From contig CAZXJI010000001.1 in assembly GCA_964640955.1 (NCBI GenBank), positions 1 through 64,000 on the forward strand: a stretch of DNA of 64,000 nt, read 5' to 3'. Each line of letters starts with the position of its first letter. Positions within the stretch are counted from its first letter, which is position 1. This document shows, one piece after another, positions 8,765-17,819 of this stretch. The stretch is from CAXXOK01 sp964640955 (lineage in GTDB: Bacteria; Bacillota; Clostridia; Christensenellales; Aristaeellaceae). The position numbers and the translations under genes were made by a program. The notes below the pieces were generated by a model that worked only from the letters and a program-made list of their open reading frames with translations, had not been told where the DNA came from and did not search any database.

Positions 8765-11700
8765 TTAGATGGCGTTGTTGGAAATCGCCGACTTCAGCGC
8801 GCCGGTGCTGACGTAGCTGCCGACGGTGAGCAGGTCGTTTATCCCGTATTCCCCGTTCAGGTACCGTACGGACACATAGCCGTTCGCTTCGCCGACCGCA
8901 AGCGTCGGAAGATCCGTCGTCACGGCGCCGTTTTCGAAGAGCGTCATGCAAACCGTAGCGTTCCTTACGTTCAGCCGGTCGTTGAGCGTTTGCAGACCCT
9001 GCGCGAAGACGTCCGTGTTCAATTCGTCTACCGACACGGTCATGCAGGAACCGCCCATGACCAGTACGATTCCCGCCACGCCGAGTTTCTGGCAGGCGAC
9101 GCGCATGGCGTTCTTCATCTCGAGCGTGCAGGCGCCGTAGCCGCCGTTTGATTTCTGCACGGTCACGGTCAGGTACGCTTTGCTCCCGTCCGCATTTTTG
9201 ATTAACCCGAGCGCGAATTCCCGGTCCGCGCCGGACTGCGTATCGACCACGATTCCGCCGAGCGTCTGCCCGTTGATGGAAATCGAGGTGACCAAATCGT
9301 CGGGTACGCTCAGCGTGCGCCCGTCGGAAAGCGTGACGCTGGTATCGCCGAGGATACTGTATTGTTTGTGCGGGGGGTTGATCAGCAAAACGCCGCCCAT
9401 ATGGTTCGTATTCGCGGTGACGGCCTTTCCGCCGTTGGTGTAGATGACGACGTAACCGTCGTAGAGATTGAACACGCTCTTCTTCGCCGCGCCCGCACCG
9501 GAGCCGATGCCGCTTCCGCCATACGAGGCCGTCGCCCGCACATTGCCTCCCGCGATCGTCACGGTGCCGCCGTCGCCGCGCGTGCCGCCGCCGATCGCCG
9601 CGGCGTATACGCCGCTGGTCGCGCGGATGGAGCCGCCGAAAATCATGATGTAATCGACGTCCCCGTCCCGGCCGCTGCCGATGCCGGCGCCCTCACCGCC
9701 GCCGTAGGCCACGACCATACCGTTGTTGATGCAGATTTTTCCGCTGTCGCCGTTCACACCGCCGCCGACGCCGGCGCCGCCGCCACCGCCCACCGCGGTG
9801 GTCGTGCCGCCGTTGATGGTAATCTCGCCGCCGTCGCTGTTCACTCCGCCGCCGATGCCCGCGGCGTCGCCGCCGCCCGTGGCGGAGATGCTGCCACCGT
9901 CGATGGTGATGGTTCCGGCGGTGGTCGCGTCGCATCCGCTGCCGATGCCCGCGGAGGCCGTGCCGCCCGTCGCCGTTACCTGACCGCCGGTAATGGTAAT
10001 GCTTCCGCCGTCCTGCCTGCGGCCGCCGCCGATGCCGGAGCCGTAGCTGCCGCCGTTGGCCGTTACGTCACCGTCGTCAATGGTAATGTTTCCGCCGGAA
10101 CCGTCGTAACCGCCGCCGATCGCCGCAGCGTTGCTGCCGCCGTTGGCCGTTACGACGCCCCCTTCGATGGTGATATCGCCGCCGTCGGAACGGATGCCGC
10201 CGCCGATGCCGGCCGCGTCCGCGCCGCCGTTCGCCGTCACGTCGCCGCCCGAAATGGTAATGTCGCCGCCGTCGCCGTCACGGCCGCCACCGATGCCGGC
10301 GCCTTCCGCACCGCCGCTCGCCTCGAGCGTGCCGTCGCTGATGGTGATGGTGCCGCCGTCGCCGTTCACGCCGCCACCGACGCCGGCCGCGCCGTTGCCG
10401 CCGTTGGCCGTTACGTCGCCGCCTTCGATGGAAATGGTGCCGCCGTCACTGTTCACGCCGCCGCCGATGCCGGCCGCGTCGCCGCTGCCGTTGGCCGTCA
10501 CGGTGCCGCCCGAAATGGTGATGGTGCCGCCGGTGGAAGCGTCGCAGCCGCTGCCGATGCCCGCGGAGGCTGTGCCGCCGTTAGCCGTAACGTCGCCGCC
10601 CGAAATGGTGATGGTGCCGCCATCCTGCCTGCGGCCGCCGCCGATGCCGGAGCCGAAACTGCCGCCGTTGGCCGTTACGTCGCCGTCGGAAATGGTGATG
10701 GTGCCGCCCGTGCCATTGTAGCCGCCGCCGATGGCCGCGGCATTGTTGCCGCCGTTGGCCGTCACGTCGCCACCGTTGATCGTAATGTCACCGCCGTCCG
10801 AACGGGTACCGCCGCCGATGCCGGCCGCGTCTGCGCCGCCGTTGGCCGTCACGTCGCCGCCGGAAATGGTAATGTCACCGCCGTCGCCGTCACGGCCGCC
10901 GCCGATACCCGCGGCTTCCGCGCCGCCGTTGCCGGTCACGGTGCCGTCGGTAACGGTAATGGTGCCGCCGTCGCCGTTCACGCCGCCGCCGATACCGGCC
11001 GCGCCGTTGCCGCCGTTGCCCGTTACGTCGCCGCCGTTGATCGTAATGGTGCCGCTGTCGCCGTTCACGCTGCCGCCGATGCCGGCCGCGTCGCCGCTGC
11101 CGCTACCCGTCACGGTACCGCCATTAATGGTGATGGTGCCGCCGTTTGCGCTGTCGCAGCCACCGCCGATGCCCGCGGAGGCCGTGCCGCCGGTCGCAGT
11201 TACGTTGCCGCCGTTGATGGTGATCGTCCCGCCGTCTTTGGTGCGGCCGCCGCCAATGCCCGCGGCAAAACCACCGCCGGTCGCCGTCACGTCGCCGTCC
11301 TCGATAGTGATGGTGCCGCCCGTGCCGCTGTAACCGCCGCCGATGGCCGCGGCGTTGTTCCCGCCGGTCGCCGTCACGTTGCCGTCCTCAATGGTGATGG
11401 TACCGCCGTCCGAACGGGTACCGCCGCCGATGGCCGCCGCATCCGCGCCGCCGGTCGCATCGACCGTACCGCCGGAAATGGTGATATCTCCGCCTTCGCC
11501 GTCGCGGCCGCCGCCGATGCCGGCGCCTTCCGCGCCGCCGTTGGCCGTCACGTCGCCGTCTTCGATGTTGATGTCGCCGCCGTCGCCGTTTACGCCGCCG
11601 CCGATGCCGGCGCCGCCGTTGCCTCCGTTGGCCGTTACCTCACCGCCGGTGATGGTGATGGTGCCGCCGTCGCCGTTCACGCCGCCGCCGATGCCGGCCG

Positions 11701-12355
11701 CGTCGCCGCTGCCGTTGGCCGTTACGGTGCCGCCGGAAATGGTAACGGTACCGCCGTCGCTGTCGCAGCCGCCGCCGATGCCGGCAGAGGCAGTCCCGCC
11801 CGTAGCGGTCACGGTGCCGCTTTCAATGGTCACCTCGCCGCCCGATTCCGAACGGTCACCGCCGATACCGGCCGCGAAACTGCCGCCCGTCGCGGTCACA
11901 TTGCCGTCGGTATCGGACGCGATGGTGACGGACGCACCGCTTTCCACGGAGATTGCAGCGTTCTCGTTGCTGCCGGTGAGGCTGTTGCTTCCCTCCACCT
12001 TCAGCGTCACGTCCGAGCCACTTTCCACATTGACCGCGCCGGAGGATGTGGCCTGGATGTTCACGTCCTTAATCGTCACCGTCACGTCGCCGGCGTTCGC
12101 GGCGACCGTTACGGTGTTGCTCGTCGCCGTGGACGTACTTTGGGTTACAACGTATCCTTCCGCCTGGTTGGTGAGCGTTTTGGACGTCGTGTTCTGCACA
12201 TAATTCGTTTCGTCCTGAATGGTTACGCTGCCGTCCACCAGGTCGATCACATCCGCGACCGCCGCCGTCGGCAGCATCATGGCCGAAACGACGATCGCCA
12301 TGACCTTCAGCCACAGGGACGCGCCGTTCCTCTTCCCATGCCGAACCTGTTTCAT
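8765..12355 (-). CDS. Secreted giant glycine-rich beta-helix repeat protein
   Basis: A 1196-residue exported protein with a signal peptide at residues 1-35 (cleavage near AAVADVID) and a head resembling the small paralogue's (DLVDGSVTIQDETNYVQ). There are then about 28 coils of 29 residues (one in seven has 30), each ITISGG-xVTANGG-xxxAAGIGGG-xxxDGG. The coils are arranged as a seven-coil super-unit of 204 residues (612 bp) repeated about four times. The last 230 residues form a non-repeat domain with several beta-strands and three cysteines (ACTLEMKNAMRVACQ, MGGSCM). No anchor is recognised. Ribosome site AAAGGAGG upstream. It may present a long binding surface for the glycan processed by the neighbouring GH32/GH172 enzymes, but this is inference. 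Confidence 0.78.
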   Translation of the reverse strand: MKQVRHGKRNGASLWLKVMAIVVSAMMLPTAAVADVIDLVDGSVTIQDETNYVQNTTSKTLTNQAEGYVVTQSTSTATSNTVTVAANAGDVTVTIKDVNIQATSSGAVNVESGSDVTLKVEGSNSLTGSNENAAISVESGASVTIASDTDGNVTATGGSFAAGIGGDRSESGGEVTIESGTVTATGGTASAGIGGGCDSDGGTVTISGGTVTANGSGDAAGIGGGVNGDGGTITITGGEVTANGGNGGAGIGGGVNGDGGDINIEDGDVTANGGAEGAGIGGGRDGEGGDITISGGTVDATGGADAAAIGGGTRSDGGTITIEDGNVTATGGNNAAAIGGGYSGTGGTITIEDGDVTATGGGFAAGIGGGRTKDGGTITINGGNVTATGGTASAGIGGGCDSANGGTITINGGTVTGSGSGDAAGIGGSVNGDSGTITINGGDVTGNGGNGAAGIGGGVNGDGGTITVTDGTVTGNGGAEAAGIGGGRDGDGGDITISGGDVTANGGADAAGIGGGTRSDGGDITINGGDVTANGGNNAAAIGGGYNGTGGTITISDGDVTANGGSFGSGIGGGRRQDGGTITISGGDVTANGGTASAGIGSGCDASTGGTITISGGTVTANGSGDAAGIGGGVNSDGGTISIEGGDVTANGGNGAAGVGGGVNGDGGTITISDGTLEASGGAEGAGIGGGRDGDGGDITISGGDVTANGGADAAGIGGGIRSDGGDITIEGGVVTANGGSNAAAIGGGYDGSGGNITIDDGDVTANGGSYGSGIGGGRRQDGGSITITGGQVTATGGTASAGIGSGCDATTAGTITIDGGSISATGGGDAAGIGGGVNSDGGEITINGGTTTAVGGGGGAGVGGGVNGDSGKICINNGMVVAYGGGEGAGIGSGRDGDVDYIMIFGGSIRATSGVYAAAIGGGTRGDGGTVTIAGGNVRATASYGGSGIGSGAGAAKKSVFNLYDGYVVIYTNGGKAVTANTNHMGGVLLINPPHKQYSILGDTSVTLSDGRTLSVPDDLVTSISINGQTLGGIVVDTQSGADREFALGLIKNADGSKAYLTVTVQKSNGGYGACTLEMKNAMRVACQKLGVAGIVLVMGGSCMTVSVDELNTDVFAQGLQTLNDRLNVRNATVCMTLFENGAVTTDLPTLAVGEANGYVSVRYLNGEYGINDLLTVGSYVSTGALKSAISNNAI

Positions 12356-12460
12356 TGCATCCGATCCTCCTTTGTTTTCATTCCGTCCTTCATTTTGATC
12401 CCGGGCGCCTGACCTTCGTACCGAAGAAGCGTCCGCAATTTCATCATTTGTTTCCCGGCC

Positions 12461-13525
12461 TCAAATAATCTCCAGTTCGTCCCTGCCCGGCAGCGCCGGG
12501 AAAGGCGCGGTAGGCAACAGCTGATACCAGTACGCCACGGAGGCGATATCGTCCCGAAGCGGCAGGTAGCGCCTGTCCTTTCTCCATCCGAGCGCCTGAA
12601 TCGTCACGCGCAGGTCGCTGTCAAAGCGGATCGGGTCGGTGATATGCCAGCGATACATGCCGAAGCGAAACTGGCTTTTGTACAGCCGATCCGGCGTAAT
12701 CACCTGATGGAGGCCCGAATAGGGCGTGCCAAACGGTACGTAACGGTCCAGCGTCGCGGGATCCCGAAAATCATAGGAGCCGCAGAAGTAATCCTCCGTT
12801 CCGGTGCCGCAGAGGGTTGGAAACGTCTCATCTCCGTCCAGATAGAACTTCATTTCCCCTTCCCCCCACCAGCCGCCGCTGTTGGAGCCCCACGCCAGAT
12901 AGGTTCCCACGTATTGGCCGCGGCCGCGCACGCCGTCCAGCAGGGTGTAGGGCTGTTTCTCGGGCAGGGGGTTCACGCGGCGGAACTGGGCGTGGAAATA
13001 CGCCTGTTCCTTCACTTCGCACAGGCAGTAATCGATCTGGTAATACAGCGTCATGGGCTTGTCGTCCAGGTTGGTCATCGTCACGCAGGCGCTTTTGGCA
13101 AACGTCATCGGCCAGTAGCAGTTGAACGCCGATCCGGGGTTGACGCAAACCGCCAGAGAGCTCAGCTGCGCGTACTGATTCCAGCCCATGCAGAAGAAGT
13201 CGCCCACCGGGCACTCCACGGACGGGTTTTCCTGCTCGTCCCAGTAGATGCGCAGGATGGCGGCGCGCCAGTCGCCGGTAGGCGTCATCCAGATATGGTT
13301 GATAACGCCGCTTTCTCGGATGGCGGCCAGCGTGTACGTGCATCCCGGCTGAATGATCACGTAAGGATTGGTTTTCCACCCGGTGCCCAGGTCGCGGGCG
13401 GCCGCGCCGGCCACTCCGCTTTCGACCGGGCACATGCCGCCCCTTCCCTTTTCACCCGTCGGGTTTTCAGCGCTGATGGAACGGGAACGCATGTTGCCAA
13501 GCCGGCTCAAGTCGTTCAAGAACAT
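12461..13525 (-). CDS. GH172 (DUF2961) glycoside hydrolase
   Basis: A 354-residue cytoplasmic protein (no signal peptide) of the DUF2961 family, now GH172. Family landmarks are NHIWMTPTGDWR (cf. xxIWxT), the acidic pair in WWGEGEMKFYLDGD, and GTGTEDYFCGSYDF, where the family's catalytic glutamates lie. Known GH172 members act on alpha-D-fructofuranosides (difructose dianhydride I synthase/hydrolase) or D-arabinofuranosides. Two GH32-type genes and a sugar importer in the same operon favour the fructose-linked activity. The start ATG at 13525 has GGAGG 11 nt upstream, slightly far. Confidence 0.85.
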   Translation of the reverse strand: MFLNDLSRLGNMRSRSISAENPTGEKGRGGMCPVESGVAGAAARDLGTGWKTNPYVIIQPGCTYTLAAIRESGVINHIWMTPTGDWRAAILRIYWDEQENPSVECPVGDFFCMGWNQYAQLSSLAVCVNPGSAFNCYWPMTFAKSACVTMTNLDDKPMTLYYQIDYCLCEVKEQAYFHAQFRRVNPLPEKQPYTLLDGVRGRGQYVGTYLAWGSNSGGWWGEGEMKFYLDGDETFPTLCGTGTEDYFCGSYDFRDPATLDRYVPFGTPYSGLHQVITPDRLYKSQFRFGMYRWHITDPIRFDSDLRVTIQALGWRKDRRYLPLRDDIASVAYWYQLLPTAPFPALPGRDELEII

Positions 13526-13544
13526 AATGCTCTGCGCCTCCGTC

Positions 13545-15011
13545 CTACTTCTGATAAAGCTGTACGTCGGAAAACGTCGCGTCGCCGCCGAAACACCACA
13601 GGCCCAGCGCTCCCTCTTCCCCGGCGGCCGTGCGTACGGTCATCGCCGCCCGGTCGTTTACGTAGACGACCGTCAGATCGTCGTCGTGCAGGACGGTAAA
13701 GCGATACTCGGTCTTCCCGTTAACGGCGATGGGCCGCAGGCGCTCGAAATCAAACGGGAAGTAATAGCCGTATCCGCCGCTGAAACGCGGGCCGGAGAGG
13801 TAGATCAGCGCGTTATACCCGCGATCCAGGTAGAAGTAGCTTCCCTGCTGGGCAAACTCGCCGTTCGCCTGCAGCGCGATGCCGGCCTGTTTGGCGTCGG
13901 TTTTCAGCGTCAGCGTCAGCAGATAGCTGTCCGGCAATTGCCGCATCAGCGCAGCCGCCATGCGGCCGGAAGCGGAAGCGGTGTACGTGCCGTCGGCCGT
14001 CTCCCAGTCGCCGGAAAGCACCGCAAAGGACTCGGGCAGGCGCTGATCGAACGAATCGCACACGGTCTGGGGCGCGGCCACCCAAAGGTCGCCGTTGTCC
14101 GCCTGTACCAGCCGGTGAACGATCATGTTACCCGCATAGCCGATAGTGGCGTACTCGTCCCGCGTCAGCGAACCGTCCGATCCCAAGCCCAGCACGGAAT
14201 CCGTCTTTTGCCCGCTCCAGCCGAACAGGTAGCGCTCCGTGCCGTCCGAGGCCGTTTTGGCCGCGTAGAAATCCATGGAATCGAACGTGTCCACGTCCGG
14301 GGAGATCCAGTCGCCATCCAGCGTTTTCGACTTGACGTAGTAGGTGCGCTTGCTTTCGGACGCGTTGGAGTACACGAGGTAGTACCAGTCCCCCATTTTA
14401 AACAGATCGGGGCATTCGAAGGATCCCTCAAAGCGCCCGGGCGCATAGAACACGCCCCGGTACTCCCAGTTGTACAGATCGTCGGAAGCGCACAGGGCCA
14501 GGCAACCGTTGCGGTTTACGCTATCCCCGTCGTTCTGGTTGGTGGTCACCAGCATCCAGTATTCCTGCGCGTCCTCGTTCCAGAACACGCGGGGATCCCG
14601 CCACGCCCAGGTGACGAATTCCTGCCCGTCCGAGGGAAGCGTGGAACGCGCGAACGTCCAGTTGTACAAATCGGTGCTGACATAGTGCCAGATCACCTGA
14701 CTCCCGTTCGACTCCTTGGAGGCGAACAGATGGTACATTCCGTCGGCATAGATCACGTCACCCGTTCCGCCGAAGTCCTGCAGCACCTTATAGGGCGTGA
14801 AGTTCACAAAGTCCGTCGTTTCGGTCAGGCACCACTTGCACAGCGTACTGTGCAGGAAGAAGACGTAATAGCGTCCGTTGGCGTATATGGGCGTCACGTC
14901 GCCGCAGTATCCCGTTTCGGGCTTGTAGAAAACCCCGTCCTCCGCCAGCGCGGCCGTGGTTCCCGCCAGCAGCGTAAGGCACAAAAGTAAAGCAAGCAGG
15001 CGTTTAAGCAT
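13545..15011 (-). CDS. Secreted GH32-type glycoside hydrolase
   Basis: A 488-residue protein with a signal peptide (residues 1-23, ending TAALAED). A five-bladed GH32 beta-propeller follows and then a C-terminal beta-sandwich. Catalytic motifs: the N-terminal FYKPETGYCGDVTPIY carries the presumed nucleophile Asp in place of WMNDPNG, WRDPRVFW contains the transition-state Asp (RDP), and FECPDLF the acid/base Glu (EC motif). GH32 enzymes hydrolyse beta-fructosidic bonds; the altered first motif places it in a divergent subgroup whose substrate is uncertain. It follows the binding-protein gene with a hairpin in between, and its secretion suggests action before uptake. Confidence 0.85.
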   Translation of the reverse strand: MLKRLLALLLCLTLLAGTTAALAEDGVFYKPETGYCGDVTPIYANGRYYVFFLHSTLCKWCLTETTDFVNFTPYKVLQDFGGTGDVIYADGMYHLFASKESNGSQVIWHYVSTDLYNWTFARSTLPSDGQEFVTWAWRDPRVFWNEDAQEYWMLVTTNQNDGDSVNRNGCLALCASDDLYNWEYRGVFYAPGRFEGSFECPDLFKMGDWYYLVYSNASESKRTYYVKSKTLDGDWISPDVDTFDSMDFYAAKTASDGTERYLFGWSGQKTDSVLGLGSDGSLTRDEYATIGYAGNMIVHRLVQADNGDLWVAAPQTVCDSFDQRLPESFAVLSGDWETADGTYTASASGRMAAALMRQLPDSYLLTLTLKTDAKQAGIALQANGEFAQQGSYFYLDRGYNALIYLSGPRFSGGYGYYFPFDFERLRPIAVNGKTEYRFTVLHDDDLTVVYVNDRAAMTVRTAAGEEGALGLWCFGGDATFSDVQLYQK

Positions 15012-15029
15012 TCGATCCCCTCCGTGCGA

Positions 15030-15055
15030 CGCATCCGCTGTCTGCGGCGGATGCG
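15030..15055 (-). terminator. Hairpin downstream of the binding-protein gene
   Basis: CGCATCCGC and GCGGATGCG form a perfect 9-bp stem with an 8-nt loop in the 75-bp gap between the binding-protein gene (ends 15087) and the secreted GH32 gene. There is no U-tract, so it is more likely a message-stabilising or attenuating stem than a full terminator. Confidence 0.55.
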
Positions 15056-15086
15056 CCTTTCTCCCCGGCTCCCGCCGCCGGGCGTT

Positions 15087-16841
15087 TTAGTAGTTGGCGT
15101 TAGCGTATTCGGTCAGGAAGGACGGCTCCTCGATGTGCGTTTTCTCAATCATCGCTTCCACGCCGCTTTCCCCGTCCGCCGAAGACTGGGCAGCATACTG
15201 CTGGTAAACCTCCTGGTAGGACGCGTATCCGCGGTTGAGCACGGCCAGCATGTCGCTTAAGCCCGCGTTGCTCAGCTGCGTAAGATAATCGTTCCACGTG
15301 CCTTCCACGTCGCCGTCCATAATGGCGCTGACCATGTAGGCCTTCACGATGTTGGTGATCTCCGGCGCGATCATGGAGTAAGTGGCATTGTCGTTGCTTT
15401 CGAGGCTGAAGGGCGGCGTAGCCGTGTTTTCCGCCAGCACTTCGTACTTGCCGTTGGTCACCTGATCCACCAGGTTCCAGTTGTTGGCCGTCGACCAGGC
15501 GTAAACGTTCCCGTAGTATTCGCTGAGTATGGCGCAGGGGCCGGGGCCGGGCGTCATGGACCAGCGGTAGTAGCCGTCGTCCAGGTCGTCGTACTCCTTG
15601 GACCGGTGTGCCTCACGGTAGCGCGGGGTGACCAGCGTCGTCTTTTCTTCGTCGGGAATCAGCTGGGACGCCAGCTGCATGGTATCGGTATAGTAGTAGG
15701 CGGGGCCCCAGTTGATATAGCAGGAGACCACCGGATCGTAGAAAAAATCGAACAGCTTCGCCACCAGCTCCGGGTTGTCGCAGGCGGTCGTGATCAGCCC
15801 GACGCTCTTGGTGTTGAGCTCGGAACGGTTCAGCGCATAGCCCATGGAGCCGCTTTCGCCCGTTAGCCTCGGCAGCGCCGTGTAGGCCTCGTACTGCGGG
15901 TAGGCGTACAGGTTCCATATGCCCAGCGCGCCGGCCGTGGCGTATTCGCCATTGACGTTATAGGAAATATCGCCGGAGGAGATGCCCACGATGTCCAGCA
16001 GGTTTTCCGAATAGAGCGTGTGGAAGAATTCCAGGCAATTCTTGAACGCCTCGGTGTCGGCGACGAAAAACACCTGCCCGTCCTTGATCTTGGTATACGG
16101 GTAGGATTGGCCGTACGAGCCGGATTCGCCAAAGCAGCCCAGAAACTGGAAGAAGGTGTTCTGCGAGGAGAGCGCGTCGTCGGTAACGAAGTTGACCGCG
16201 TAAGGCACTTCGTCGGCCAGGCCGTTGCCGTTGAGGTCGCCGCCGTCGCGGAAAGCCTTCAGGCAGGCCACGAACTCGTCCACCGTCGTGGGCACCGCAA
16301 GCCCCAGTTCGTCGAGCCAGTCCTGATTGATGTAGAAGGGCCCCGGGTAGAGCGTTCCGCCATCCAGCTCTTCAATGTAGGGAAAGCCGTACATGTGCCC
16401 GTCCGAGTACGTGGAAAGCGCCGCGTATTCGGGATGCTCCGCGAGAATCGCCGACAGGTTGGGCATGTACTCCGCAATCAGGTCCTCCGTGGGCAGGAAA
16501 ATGTCCTGCCCGATGTACTGGGTTACGGTCTGGTCGCCCACGCTGTGCCAGAACACGTCCGGCATATCGTCCGAGGCGATGGCGAGGTTCACCTGCTGGT
16601 TCCACGCGGCGTCGTCCACGGACGTCCAATCCACGCGTACGCCGGTGATTTGCTCAATTTCGTCCCACAGCCACATCTCCTCCGGGCCGTCGTTGAGGCA
16701 CCAGGAGGTGTTGTCGTGCCAGAAAGTAAGGTGTTCCTCGTTGTCCGGGTCCGCGACCAGCGGCATCGTCTCCGACGCCAGCGCCGGGGTCAGGCCCAGC
16801 GCAAGGGATACGGCCAGCAGAACGGAAAGCAGTTTTTTCAT
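15087..16841 (-). CDS. Extracellular sugar-binding protein of an ABC importer (LplA-like)
   Basis: A 584-residue exported solute-binding protein of family 1. Its signal peptide ends LTPALASE without a lipobox cysteine. Near residue 40 the mature protein has the aromatic-rich HDNTSWCLNDGPEEMWLWDE; further on come GGDLNGNGLADEVPYAVN (a calcium-like DxNxNGxxDE loop often seen in LplA-type proteins) and Trp/Tyr-rich segments suited to an oligosaccharide. It works with the two permeases encoded just upstream in the transcript. No ATPase gene is present, as is usual for this subfamily, which uses a shared MsmK-like ATPase encoded elsewhere. Confidence 0.9.
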   Translation of the reverse strand: MKKLLSVLLAVSLALGLTPALASETMPLVADPDNEEHLTFWHDNTSWCLNDGPEEMWLWDEIEQITGVRVDWTSVDDAAWNQQVNLAIASDDMPDVFWHSVGDQTVTQYIGQDIFLPTEDLIAEYMPNLSAILAEHPEYAALSTYSDGHMYGFPYIEELDGGTLYPGPFYINQDWLDELGLAVPTTVDEFVACLKAFRDGGDLNGNGLADEVPYAVNFVTDDALSSQNTFFQFLGCFGESGSYGQSYPYTKIKDGQVFFVADTEAFKNCLEFFHTLYSENLLDIVGISSGDISYNVNGEYATAGALGIWNLYAYPQYEAYTALPRLTGESGSMGYALNRSELNTKSVGLITTACDNPELVAKLFDFFYDPVVSCYINWGPAYYYTDTMQLASQLIPDEEKTTLVTPRYREAHRSKEYDDLDDGYYRWSMTPGPGPCAILSEYYGNVYAWSTANNWNLVDQVTNGKYEVLAENTATPPFSLESNDNATYSMIAPEITNIVKAYMVSAIMDGDVEGTWNDYLTQLSNAGLSDMLAVLNRGYASYQEVYQQYAAQSSADGESGVEAMIEKTHIEEPSFLTEYANANY

Positions 16842-16892
16842 ACGGGTTGTTCCTCCTTAATCGGTCATTCCGGGTCGTCGATACGCAAGCGG

Positions 16893-17807
16893 TCAGCCTT
16901 TCAGCGAACCGATCATCACGCCTTTGGCGAAGTATTTCTGCAGGAAGGGGTAAACGGCCATCACCGGCACCACCGAAAGCACGATGACGCAGTATTTGAT
17001 CTGCTGCGCCTCCCTCAGCCGCGTGGAGATCGTGTCCGGGTCGTCCAGCAGGGCGTCGAAGCCAACGTCCAGCATCAGCAGGTTCCTCAGCACAATCTGC
17101 AGGGGCATCTTTGCGGAGTCGCGCAGGTAAATCATCGCGTCGAAATAGGCGTTCCAGCGGTCGGTACCGAAAAACAGCGCCATGACTGCCAGAATGGTGC
17201 TGGACAGGGGGATGACGATGCGGAAGTAAAAAGTGAAATCGTTGCAGCCGTCGATGCTGGCCGCCTCGTACATTTCCTTGGGGATGGTGCTGGCAAAGAA
17301 CGTCCGGCAGACGATCATGTTATAGACGGATACGGCCGCAGGCAGCAGCAGCGCCCATAGCGTGTTGTCCAATCCCAGGCTCTTGACCACCAGGAAGGAC
17401 GGTATCATGCCGCCGCCGAAAAACATCGTAAACGCGAATAGGAACATGACCACCTTGCGTCCGAAAAGATCCCTGCGGGAAAGCACGTAGCCGGCAGTGA
17501 CCGTTACGCTCACGGAAATCAGCACGCCCAGGAACGTATACAGTACGGAGTTCAGGTAGCCCGTCCACAGCGGCGCGTAGCTGAAGCACCTTCCGTACCC
17601 GTCGAAATACAGTTCGTTGGGGAACAGCACCAGCGCACCCGCGCTGACGACCCCCGGATCGGTGAAGGACGCAATGAACACGTACCACAGCGGATAGAAG
17701 ATAATCAGGGCGACGACCGCCATGAGCAACGTATTGATAATGTCGAATACCAGGTCTCCCCGGGAGCGGCGCAACGCGCCGCCGGGAAGCCGATGCGCTC
17801 TTTGCAT
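16893..17807 (-). CDS. Carbohydrate ABC permease, LplC/YtcP type
   Basis: A 304-residue permease with six predicted membrane helices. The cytoplasmic coupling loop EAASIDGCNDFTFYFRIVIP matches the EAA motif that contacts the ATPase. It ends YPFLQKYFAKGVMIGSLKG, the characteristic LplC tail. The ribosome site GGGAGG lies before the ATG at 17807, 12 bp after the LplB gene. It forms a heterodimer with that protein and receives substrate from the binding protein encoded downstream. Confidence 0.93.
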   Translation of the reverse strand: MQRAHRLPGGALRRSRGDLVFDIINTLLMAVVALIIFYPLWYVFIASFTDPGVVSAGALVLFPNELYFDGYGRCFSYAPLWTGYLNSVLYTFLGVLISVSVTVTAGYVLSRRDLFGRKVVMFLFAFTMFFGGGMIPSFLVVKSLGLDNTLWALLLPAAVSVYNMIVCRTFFASTIPKEMYEAASIDGCNDFTFYFRIVIPLSSTILAVMALFFGTDRWNAYFDAMIYLRDSAKMPLQIVLRNLLMLDVGFDALLDDPDTISTRLREAQQIKYCVIVLSVVPVMAVYPFLQKYFAKGVMIGSLKG

Positions 17808-17819
17808 GTCGCGCCTCCC

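Noticed and set aside
8765..12355. Regular repeats of about 87 bp that could suggest a CRISPR-like array
   Set aside because: The whole stretch is one open frame, repeats are degenerate in sequence but conserved in protein, and there are no unique spacers or cas genes.
9362..12412. A 1016-codon open frame antisense to the giant beta-helix gene, and further long antisense frames rich in Pro and Met
   Set aside because: The repeated GC-rich coils leave several frames free of stops. The antisense product has no start signals or domain, whereas the minus frame has a signal peptide and clear protein repeats.
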